Notes under the pieces: generated by a model
Told to the model about the DNA's origin: nothing
Seen by the model: the letters and a program-made list of their open reading frames with translations, nothing else
The model's database searches: none
Origin: Camelus bactrianus
Taxonomy: Eukaryota > Chordata > Mammalia > Artiodactyla > Camelidae
Reading direction: 5' to 3'
Assembly (NCBI RefSeq): GCF_048773025.1
Contig: NC_133544.1
Coordinates: forward strand, 186,001-250,000
DNA length: 64,000 bases
Translations under genes and position numbers: made by a program
In this document: positions 10,001 through 19,413 of the stretch, piece after piece
Layout: each line of letters begins with the position of its first letter
How positions within the stretch are numbered: the first letter of the stretch is position 1

Positions 10001-12343
10001 TCTGCTGTTCTGGTAGGACATGAGAGCCCACCGTGCTGTCACCAAACTCTATTTAACTGAGGCTTCTGTGTATTCAGTATTATTGTTATTTTTCCCACTT
10101 TGTGAGATTGGATCAGTTTTGTTGTAGAAGCCAGGATCCCCTAGTCAGGCAGTGCTGGGTTTATGAGTTCAACTTCATGGTGAAATAAAAGTGAATCATG
10201 TGGATGACAAAAAATGACTTCACTTATTAAAGACACTCATTGGAAGGAAACTCCACACCAGATCTGAATTATGCAGGTTTTTATATTTAAGCCTGGAGAT
10301 TGAGCCGAAAACAGATTGTGGCTTATCTCTGAATCCAGAGAGCAATTATGTCATTCCCAGCATGTTCAGATGTTCTGAACAAGGAGCTACATGCAGGTGA
10401 GACTGTGTTATCCAGACCCCTCCCCATGTCTGAAGAATAAGGGATATAGAATGTGATAATTATGTAATATAAAGAGGATACAGGAATAAAGCAACATTCT
10501 GCTACTGGGACTGACAAATTGGATCCCCCTCCGTGGAAAACTGCTACTTTCCTACAAGGTTTAGGACCAATTCACCATAAAACCAGCCATTTCAATAGTA
10601 GGTGTGTCTCTAGGTGAAATTAAAGCTCACGTTCACTGGAAACACTGTGTGCAGGTGTTCGTGGGGCCTTCACACATGCTGTAAAGTGGAAACAAGGACT
10701 AAACCCAGAGCTCAGTGCAGGACCGTGTGCTGATGGCGTCTGAGGTACAATTAAGCCCAGCATTGCAGCCCTTGTCATGGGATCCAATGGAACAGAGTCA
10801 CTCATTCATTACTGGAAAATACGTGTCCTCCTTGTTTCCTCAAATGCCAGCAGTTTCCTGTCCCAGGATTATGTCTTATGTGTGTCAGAGACAGTATCTT
10901 GGATGAAGGAGGACTTGGATGCAGATATGATAGAAAAGTGTGGGTCCCTGCATGTATGTGCATGTGTGTGTGCGTGTCCCTGCACACTGACGGGAGCCCG
11001 GGTTACTCGTGTGATGACGGCTTTCTGGACTTCCATCATCCTTCTGAATTGGGACACTATCAGCTAATTTTCTTTATGAAAAACACCCAATTCTATAAAG
11101 AAACATCTAATAGGATTATTTATTCAAATCAATGTCTTCCCCATCATCAGTGGAATCTATACCCAAGATTCTGACATTAATTTTCTCAGAAGTGGGTGAA
11201 CCTCGGTGCAGCCCAGCCCTTCTGAGGGTGGTGCAGAAAAGTCAGGATGAAGCCTTGGATTCTGAACCAAAATCCTGAGTGTTCCTGGGCTCCTGACAGA
11301 ACTTCCCAGCGGCTGAGGGCTCACTGCAAGTTTCATCACCCACCTTCCCCCTAGTTGTGATTCTCTACTTCTGACAGCTAAGACCCTCACCTGTATGGCT
11401 GAGTCTAGACCAGAATCCTTCAGGTGCTGCAGGTCTGTGGTCAGAGGACAGCACAGCTGGGTGGGGAGTGGTTCTGGTGCAAGAAGCAGTTTGAAATGAT
11501 GAGCCTGAATCGGGGTGGGAATGACCCTCAGTCTTCACACCGGGCAGTTCACACTCTGAAGTTTAACACCTGGGATTTTGCAGTTCATCCAAGAGTTCCA
11601 GTTGAACTTCTCCCAGCTCACATGCCACCTGGAGACGTCAAACTCAGGTAGGGTGAGGCTTGGTCACATTTCTCACGTCACATAACCTTTGTATCCCACT
11701 ATGTGTAGATTTTAACGTGCAACACTGAGGTGAGATTTATAGCATATTGTGTAGTTTGTAACTTGCATAAAAATAAAATTACAAAGTACATAACAAGTAT
11801 TCATTACAGCCCAATCAATGGTAAAGACATTTTCTTGAATGTTATTATTGATAGAAGTGCATTGAAATGCAGAGACTGTTGAAAACAATCCTCATGAACT
11901 CTGCTAACACATTACTGGTCAACACACTAACAGTCAAAATCATCATGAACTCATCACTGAAGGGGGTCTGGGAAACCTGACCAGTCCTTTCCAAAACTCT
12001 CTTCATGCTGACTCAGCATCAGTTATGTCCAAGAGGAGGAGCACAGGTGAAAATGCTGGACAAACTCTCACCTAACATGTGTCCCTGCACAGACCACAAT
12101 GCGCTACCCGTCTGGGGGCTGCGTACATCACCAACGTGGGAGGAACTCTGGCAGCGACATCACAGAATCCGTGTGCACACGTAAAATATACAGGTTATAA
12201 GTGTTTACCCTGAAAACTCACACAATAAACGTGATATTTCCAAATGCTACCAACACCAGCAAACCACAGACATTCACAGCTGCTCAGGGGCCTGGCCCTG
12301 TCTGAGGCCAGCAAGGCCACGACTATCTATATAGTGAGATGAC
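7053..12343. other. Long intergenic spacer upstream of VHH gene
   Basis: No gene supported. Homologous to 19414-23489 (which lacks the 8.1-9.36 kb part), 30640-35950 and, from 9143 on, 50448-53680. A 168-codon frame at 9554-10060 has an equal-length partner at 20705, but the two differ by many amino-acid changes and are broken in other copies, so I do not call it a gene. A short GT-rich tract lies near 10950-10980. Confidence 0.6.
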
Positions 12344-12351
12344 ATGCAAAT
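12344..12351 (+). promoter_or_regulatory. Ig octamer promoter element, VHH gene 1
   Basis: ATGCAAAT lies 122 bp before the leader ATG at 12474. A GATAAA element about 17 bp downstream may serve as a TATA box. Both are conserved in the other IGHV3-type genes here. Confidence 0.92.
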
Positions 12352-12473
12352 AGGGCCTCCCTCTGAGGATAAAGCCACCTGGCCCTGGCCCTGCAGCACT
12401 GGGAGAGGAGCCCCAGCCCGGGATTCCCAGCTGCTCCCATTCTCTGAGCAAGACTGAGCACAGACAATACACC

Positions 12474-12930
12474 ATGGAACTGGGGCTGAGCTGGGTTGTC
12501 CTGGCTGCTCTTCTACAAGGTAATTCATGGAGAACAAGAGCTTCTGGGGATGTGGGTGGTCGTGAGTGAGGGAATGAGAGGACGTGTGACAGTCTCCTGA
12601 CCAGGATGTCTTTGTGTTTGCAGGTGTCCAGGCTCAGGTGCAGCTGGTGGAGTCTGGGGGAGGCTCGGTGCAGGCTGGAGGGTCTCTGAGACTCTCCTGT
12701 GCAGCCTCTGGATACACCTACAGTAGCAACTGCATGGGCTGGTTCCGCCAGGCTCCAGGGAAGGAGCGCGAGGGGGTCGCAGCTATTTATACTGGTGGTG
12801 GTAGCACATACTATGCCGACTCCGTGAAGGGCCGATTCACCATCTCCCAAGACAACGCCAAGAACACGGTGTATCTGCAAATGAACAGCCTGAAACCTGA
12901 GGACACTGCCATGTACTACTGTGCGGCAGA
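12474..12930 (+). CDS. IGHV3: VHH (heavy-chain-only) IGHV3-subgroup gene, CDR1 Cys33
   Basis: Leader exon 1 is 12474-12519 ([15 protein letters not shown]). A GTAATT donor and TTTGCAG acceptor bound the intron. The V exon runs 12624-12930, with the mature V region of 98 codons from 12635. FR1 [20 protein letters not shown] has VHH-type S11 and A14. CDR1 GYTYSSNC ends in a cysteine (Kabat 33). FR2 [14 protein letters not shown] carries all four VHH hallmark residues, F42, E49, R50 and G52 (IMGT), which replace the VL-contact residues. CDR2 is [10 protein letters not shown]3 has [14 protein letters not shown] and YYC at the end. It should encode the germline part of a single-domain antibody that pairs with IgG2/IgG3-type heavy chains lacking CH1. 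The extra Cys usually pairs with a CDR3 Cys. Intact and apparently functional. Confidence 0.96.
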
Positions 12931-12969
12931 CACAGTGAGGGAAAGTCATTGTGAACCCAGACAAAAACC
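12931..12969 (+). other. 23-RSS of VHH gene 1 (exact consensus)
   Basis: Heptamer CACAGTG (12931-12937), a 23-bp spacer, and nonamer ACAAAAACC (12961-12969). Both elements equal the canonical RSS consensus. The spacer contains GTCATTGTGA, the VHH-type version. Confidence 0.95.
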
Positions 12970-12991
12970 TTGCTCCCTGTGGCACGCACAG

Positions 12992-13007
12992 CCCCCAGGG
13001 GGTGCTC
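12992..13007 (+). promoter_or_regulatory. CTCF-like motif behind VHH gene 1 RSS
   Basis: CCCCCAGGGGGTGCTC lies 22 bp past the nonamer. It differs from the CTCF core CCACCAGGGGGCGCT at two or three positions. In mouse, CTCF sites just behind proximal VH RSSs raise their use during RAG scanning; function here is inferred. Confidence 0.45.
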
Positions 13008-14439
13008 ACGACCCACCAAGGGCAGGGCTGAGCCCCAGAGCAGGTGCAGAGTTGTGAGATGAGTTTGTAGTTACAATCCTTGGTTTCCTTTTCCCTCCCG
13101 TCAACTCTACTATAGACCCTCTGCTGGTTTCTAAATTTTCATTGTTGAGGTATGTGTTGCTTTATGACAATAATATTTGTAATAAGGATGTATTTTCACA
13201 ACTGAAATAAAGCTCCAAACAATGTTAAACTTTAGTATAATTTTAAAGGTGACTCAGAAAGTTTCGAACCTGATGAGTACCCTGAGAAGGCACAGGCACT
13301 GGGAAAACACGTGCAAACAGTTGCTCACCTTTGTCTCTGCTCCCGGGGCAGGAGGCTGCACACCCTCCATCTTTCTGTCAAAGGGCACGCAGGGTTTGCA
13401 GTGAGCAGGATGCAAGTCACAGATGCCAGTTCCACACTGCCCAGGACTGCGTGTGCAGGGATCCTCATTGCTCACGGGGTCCGGGGTCTACAGATCACAT
13501 CTGGGCAAAATTTATTTCCAGCACAAAACGAAAAATGTTGCATTTTCTGAACTCCTGGACATTTACAACGTGGGCAGCACTTTGAATCCCCAACACACTA
13601 ACATTCCCACCTGAGGTCGGTCGGGGTGATGCTCTGCCCTCTTGTTTCAACTCCCATCACGTAAATGAGTCTCCTTCCAGGTCCAGTTAGTGCCATGTTT
13701 TTGACACTTTCTGGTATATGTAGAAAATTTTCCTGTTTAAATTGGCCCACGTGTTGTGCTGAAGTGCAGTCCAGTGTCCCTGAGCACAAAGTGCTGTGAG
13801 CTGACTTAAGGAGAGAGTATTTCAAACAGACAAGCTCCATTGAGGCATGAATTAAACTGATGGGGGCTGTGAGCTTGATAATAAAGTTTGGCATAAATTT
13901 TATTTCAATAAAGGAATGCAAATCTCCCTTTGGGTATTTGTGGCAGTTTGGGTTACCTGGTTCAATTTCAAATTCAGATGATAAATGGAGGTTTATGGTC
14001 AAGAAGGTGGTGATGCTGACCAGGTGGAAAATTACCGTGAGGAGATTTCAAGTTCGGGGGACACTGGGCAGACTGTCTCCAGAGGATTCATGGTACAGGA
14101 GACCGGGGTGGTTAAATATTCCCTGGGGGATGATAGGTGTAGTGAATTGGATCACATATTGAGGGTGATCAGAGTTCCAGGTGAGGATTCCCACTAACAC
14201 GACTCAGCAGGTTTCTTGATAAACCTGGGACACGCAAAGATAGACGCAGAGTCATGCAGGTCCAGAACTAATTGAGGAAAGCATTTCAAGGAACTTCACT
14301 GATGTGCGGTCAAATGGTCAGTGTCAACTTCAGAGTCAGGGTTCTTATCTTCACTGACATGATTCTCTGAGAGCCGAATCTAAATCCGAAGAACATGAAA
14401 ACCTCTGGTCATTCCTCCTTTTGGTGACACTGCCACCTT
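13008..14439. other. Conserved IGHV 3' flank
   Basis: Non-coding flank, very similar to 24150-25594 and 54303-55180. It includes the block near 13330-13700 found behind every V gene. No gene was seen. Confidence 0.65.
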
Positions 14440-14665
14440 TCAGAAGAAGAAAACAGATGCACAGAGGTGTCATGGATGCACAGACACGGGAGAAAAGTCC
14501 ATCTGAGGCTCAGTGAGGACGGGGACCCTACAGGCAAAGGAGAATGGCCTCAGAAGATCCCAAACTTCTGGGAAACTTGGTCTAAGACTTTCGGCCTCCA
14601 GATCTGAGAGAAATGCATTTCTGCTGTTTGGGCTGCCCAGTCTGTTATTCTGTAATGGAATCTCT
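14440..14665 (+). mobile_element. MaLR-like solo LTR fossil (ERVL-MaLR, 3' part)
   Basis: The order CGGCCTCCAGATCTGAGAGA, AAATGCATTTCTGCTGTTTG and GCCCAGTCTGTTATTCTG matches the 3' end of MLT1/MST-type LTRs. It is partial and much diverged, with no internal genes. The same fossil is at 25595-25820. Together with the following sequence it occupies the place where 5' V-exon sequence lies in the 3.3 kb unit. Confidence 0.55.
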
Positions 14666-15647
14666 ACCCAAGTAATACACAAATGATGAGTCTTTCTGGT
14701 ATATATGGGAGAGTGAGTGTCATACTGCAAAGGAAAAGTCACCTTTTCTTCACAGATGTCCTATGATCATCTCCAAGAGTCACATGAACTTCTACTGAAA
14801 AATGGTTTCGGCCTCACAGGAGTGGGTAGAATGATCCTGAACATATTAATGTCCAATATCTATCAGTTTTGGTATAATTTGGAAATAACGATATAAAATG
14901 TACTCAAATCGAGAACCAACCAAATCTCAGAGCAGCAAGGAATGGACGTCTTAAAGTCTGTTCATGATTTCTAAGCGGGGTCTGAGGAACACACTGTAGA
15001 CAGAGGATGTGAGGTGAAGCATTGAGGAGCAGATTAAGAAAATAACAGAAGATGTGCTGTTGAACTGAGTTCACTAATTTGTAATAAATGCCAACACGGT
15101 GGCAGGAAATGTGTACAAACTTTGGTGGTGCATCGAGGAAAGAGCACAGCTTTTGTTTAACAAGCAGCTGAGAGTCACAGCAGAGATGCCGAGCAGGTGA
15201 GCAGGGAGCAGAGGGGACCGGGGGGCTGGGGGGCACGAGAGGAGGAGCGTGGGAGACGCACACTCCAGTTTTAGTATCAGGCGTGACTTCAGGACGTTTT
15301 CACATGAAACACTGGGAGGGAAAGTAGGTCCTGCTCTGCTGACGGTCACTCCCCTGCCCTCCGACTCTCCTTGGACTGAACTCCCTGCTCTGGGAGGAGA
15401 GCAGCTGTGGTCATTGAGCAGAATGTGTGTCCACCCTGGCCATCAGGCAGCACCGCCTCCCGTGCCCTGAGACAGGGCCTGACCTGACCCTCCATGTTCG
15501 TGCGGAAACATGACCCCATGTGCATGAGAACCACATGCAGGACTCAGGGCCATCACAGCACCTGTGCCACTCAGGGCCTGGGTCTCCTCTTCACTGACGT
15601 CATCCTCTGAGGGCCAAAGGCTTAACTGACAAGAACATAAACCCCCC
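14666..15647. other. Spacer before clan II relic
   Basis: Non-coding, nearly the same as 25821-26792; its right part (from about 14970) recurs at 60610-61292. No gene was seen. Confidence 0.6.
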
Positions 15648-15878
15648 TCTCCACCACACACAGTGCCTCCTGGTGGGTCTGTGTCCATCCTCCCCCACGG
15701 AAAGCCCAGTAGAACCTGCGGTGCTTGGGTCTGGGTGCTGGACAGCATACACCCTGCCTCTCCAAAAATTCCCCCCCATCTCCAGAGACACATTCAAGGC
15801 CATGTGTCCCTGCAGCTCAGCTCTGAGGTCCCTGAGGACACAGCCATGTGCTTTTCTCACAGGAAGGAGAGCGAGTGA
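15648..15878 (+). pseudogene. Clan II-like IGHV pseudogene, 5'-truncated
   Basis: Only the part from about CDR1 onward is recognisable: CCACCACACACAGTG (CDR1-like), CCCCCACGGAAAGCCC (FR2 PPGK-like), CCATCTCCAGAGACAC (FR3) and LQLSSEVPEDTAMC. No leader or FR1 is visible upstream, and the second Cys region reads TGCTTTTCTCACAGG. Same subfamily as 26793 and 61293. Non-functional. Confidence 0.78.
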
Positions 15879-16411
15879 GGGGACATCAGGGTCACCCAGA
15901 CACAAAGGTCACTGCAGGGAGGGCTTAGACAACCAGGGGGCACCCAGGGTCATGAGGACACCACAGGACCCATTTCAAAGCAGGTGCAGAAGCAGCCGTA
16001 GTCGGGTTTCCTCCCAGAGACTGAGGATTCTCCACTGGTTCACCGTCTCCCCTTGAAGCCCACTCATAATGTTTCCAGGGAAACTTCCTAATCTGAACTT
16101 GAGCCTTTTTCATGGAGTCAGGCTTGTCTGTGTTTTATTCCTCATCTAACTTAGGAACAGACTCACAGAAATATTTCTCCATGGGACCTTTATTTGATAT
16201 TTATTCACTAACTACAATTGTAGTTGTCAACTTTACAGATGCTTAATGACACAAATGATTCTTCTGGGCATCCTTGACTCTGCACTCCACCCTTGATGTA
16301 TTTCCAGGCATTTCATCCTCAACAGTGTCCCCAGTACTGTTTCCTGCAGTGCCTTTCTCAAGCATAGCATGAGGAATGTTGTGTATATGGAAATTGATGT
16401 CCATGTGACAC
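15879..16411. other. Spacer after clan II relic
   Basis: Non-coding counterpart of 3542-4090, closest to 61524-62056. The RSS position has degenerated (no CACAGTG). No gene was seen. Confidence 0.6.
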
Positions 16412-16610
16412 TGGAGTCATTCTGTCCCCCAGAGGGCACTTGGAAATGTCTGGAGACACTTTGGGCTGTCACATGTGGGGTGGCCTGCAGGTACCCAGTT
16501 CCCTAGTGGGCAGAGTCCCTGCATGTGGCCATGCATCCCACACTGCACATGGCAGCTCCCACAACAGGAAACTAACCTCAAATGGCAATAATATTAAAAA
16601 AAAACTGTGA
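16412..16610 (+). mobile_element. MER5-like hAT-Charlie fragment
   Basis: Same element and same position in the unit as 4091-4290, with CCCCCAGAGGGCACTTGG, AATGTCTGGAGACA and CACACTGCACA. Shared by descent through unit duplication. Confidence 0.75.
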
Positions 16611-17358
16611 TAAAATCTCTATATCTGGTCAAATTAATACCACTGCTGACATGCAGAAAGTAAATTTCCTACATTATAATTACTCTCACTAAGTGAAAAA
16701 GGAAGAGAAACAGACACCAGACTTGGGCCTTCAGTTCATTCAGAGGCACCAATACAGCCTCTTCACCCCTGTGTGCTCGTTGTGGGCCGGAGGGTCCTGA
16801 GCACAGACCTGCAAGTGAAGGGGACAGTGGAGCAGAGAGCCAGCACTGGGGAGGGGCCGTGTCTCTGCTTCACCTGAGTCCCCAGAAGACAAGAAAGGGC
16901 CAAGGCTAGACCTGGTTGTCATAGTATTCACCAAAACCCTACCTATATTAACTATTTCAGGTTTTCACTTTTAAACAATACTTTATCTCAATATTAACTG
17001 ATATTAACAGGAGAAATACATAACAAATTGTCATTTGTTTTATATATAAACTAAATTGAATTCAAAACCTTCAGTTCCTGATAATGTCTCCAAACATGCC
17101 ATTTGTATCACAGACACATTGTGTCAGAAACAGCCAGACCTTCCCCAGAATCCACACCCCATCCCCCAGGGGCTCACAGCTAGTCTGCACCTCCCCTCAC
17201 CTCCTGCAGGCTAGACATGGCCCCCTGCTGTCTCCTACACAGGGCTGCTGCTAGGAATGTCTGTGAACGTAGGACCACATGTGCATCCCAGTGACTAGCT
17301 CACAAAATTATAGGAAATAAAAGATAAATAAATTGAATAAAAGTGTCTCAGAAGTTAA
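16611..17358. other. AT-rich spacer
   Basis: Non-coding counterpart of 4291-5000, ending in the left target-site copy AGAAGTTAA at 17350-17358. No gene was seen. Confidence 0.6.
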
Positions 17359-17501
17359 TGAGGCTCACAGCAAAAGAGAATGTGACAATGAATATATATA
17401 TATGTTCATGTATAACTGAAAAATTGTGCTCTACACTGAAATTTGACACTACACTGTAAAATGACTATAACTCAATAAAAATAGATTATATATATAAAAA
17501 A
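17359..17501 (+). mobile_element. 5'-truncated L1 3' tail, second copy
   Basis: Same L1 tail, same length and same target-site repeats (AGAAGTTAA / AGAAGTAAA at 17502-17510) as 5001-5143, so this is one insertion copied by unit duplication. Confidence 0.85.
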
Positions 17502-18911
17502 AGAAGTAAACGGTTTTCACATACAACAGATTGAAAGTTATTTTACAGGTAAAAATGTGTTTATTTGGAATCACAGAGAATTACGGTTTGGGGTCTGCCG
17601 TCCTGGTGAGCCACATGCAAGTCCCCAGTGAAAACAGAGACATGACTCTTCTACAGAATGAAGGGGGAGGTGAGAGGGCTCCTGTGAACAGGAGTCCATG
17701 GGTTTTCATTGGCTGAGTCCTTACCAGGAAAGAAGAGGAGGCCTTGCTTCTCCCTGTTGGGCTCAGACATGAAGTTCCCAGGTTCCAGGGTGGAAGCTGC
17801 AGTCCTCCTGCCTGAGAGCCACTGTGAAAAGGCTGCTTAGAGGGGCTTCTCGTAGGTGATCAGGACTCAGGAGGTGGTCACTCGGTGTGACGCAGTCACG
17901 AGGGACTTCATTGCTGACGGAGGGGAGAAGCGTGGATGTGCTGAGGTTGAGACAACATAACACAGCTCTGTGAGGAACAGGGAACAAAAGGGCATCTTAG
18001 GAGGGGAGGCAGCTGACTGAGACATGTTGACTGTGATGGGTGGACCTGAACAAAGGGTCAGAGGCCATGAGGACCCCAAGGCAGTGGGAGTCTCCCTGTG
18101 CCACAGCATCCGGCTCACGGCTGTAAAACCCTAGAGGTCTGCGGAGGCCCCTGTGGTTTTGGTCAACACCCCAAGACAGCCCCTTGCTTTTATACAAGAA
18201 GGAGAAAGGGGTCTGGTAATCAGGTTGCCCACAGCAGGACGGGATCTTCAAACGCTCCTTTAAAGACTTGAATCTGTGTCTTCTGGTTCCTCCCTTAAAA
18301 TGGAGTCGGGATTGCCAGTGTTGACAAAACTTCATGTAGGTTTACCTTGAGAGAGAAGTGTGAAATCTGTCTCAACAGTAAGCAGCTAGTCTTCCAAAAT
18401 CCCTCATATTTGGCAATTAGTGTTGCATTCAGGAAACGTAAAGACACCATGGATATAAGTAGAGGATTGTTCTGACGTCAGATGCCCTAGACATCAAATA
18501 TGATGCGGGGAAACTGCACATTTTCTGTAGCCAACTTTAGTCCCTTAGAGGCTGAAAGTTTGTACTGAGTAGTTGTTGTCTTCCTGTAAGAATGTTAGAG
18601 AAGAAGAGCAAGGAAGCAAATTATCCACATATTGCAGCCAAGCAGAAACACTAGAAACTTTGCATCATCCAGACCAGCCTTCCGGTGGCTCCAGAAATGA
18701 GAAGGACGCTCAACAAATCCCTGAAGCACTAATGTCCTGGTGAGTTTTTTTTCCCACTGAAGGCTAAAAGGTAACGGCTACCTCCATCGGCTGGAATAGT
18801 AACCAGTGCACAGTGGACACCAGTTACAGTAAAGGCTTCACTGCCAGTGGGAGTGGATGTTAGCACCACAGAAGGGTTAGGGATGACAGGTTGATAAAGG
18901 GTAAAATGCAG
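17502..18911. other. Unit spacer block
   Basis: Non-coding, very similar to 5144-6556 and 63175-64000. No gene was seen. Confidence 0.6.
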
Positions 18912-19413
18912 TTATTATTGTTATTATCTTTACAATTATTTTGCTTTTTATTGAAACATGGTTCATTTCCAATGTTAGTTTTTTGTGCAGAGCAGACATA
19001 TGCAGTTCTGCACACACATAGGTATATTTTCACAGATTTCATTCCATATGTGTTCTTACAAAACGTAAAACACAGTTCCATGCACTATACAGTAGCTCTT
19101 TGTTTTATATCTGTGTTACGTATGGTAATGTGTACCTGTTAATCCCAAAATGTTAATTTATCCCTCCCCTGCCCTTTGCACTTTGGTGAACATAGTTTGT
19201 TTTCTGGTCCATGAGTCTACTTTTGTCTTTTAAGTAAGGGTTTTTGCATTTTTTTTAATTCCACATCATAGGATAACTGTTTTCCTATCTGGCTTAACTC
19301 AGTTAATATGATTGTGTTTATCACCATTTGTGTTGCTGCCAATGGCATTATTTTACCCTTTTTAAAGTACACGTGGAACACGTACATGATGAAGTATTGC
19401 TCAGCCATATTTC
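18912..19413 (-). mobile_element. Antisense L1 3' fragment, second copy
   Basis: Counterpart of 6557-7052 at the same unit position and orientation, spanning the ORF2 end and 3' UTR of an old L1. Confidence 0.75.

Noticed and set aside
9554-10060. A 168-codon open frame with an equal-length partner at 20705-21211
   Set aside because: The two differ by many amino-acid changes spread evenly along the frame, the copies at 33.3 and 51.2 kb are broken, and no domain or splice structure is recognisable. Equal length reflects recent duplication of non-coding spacer.
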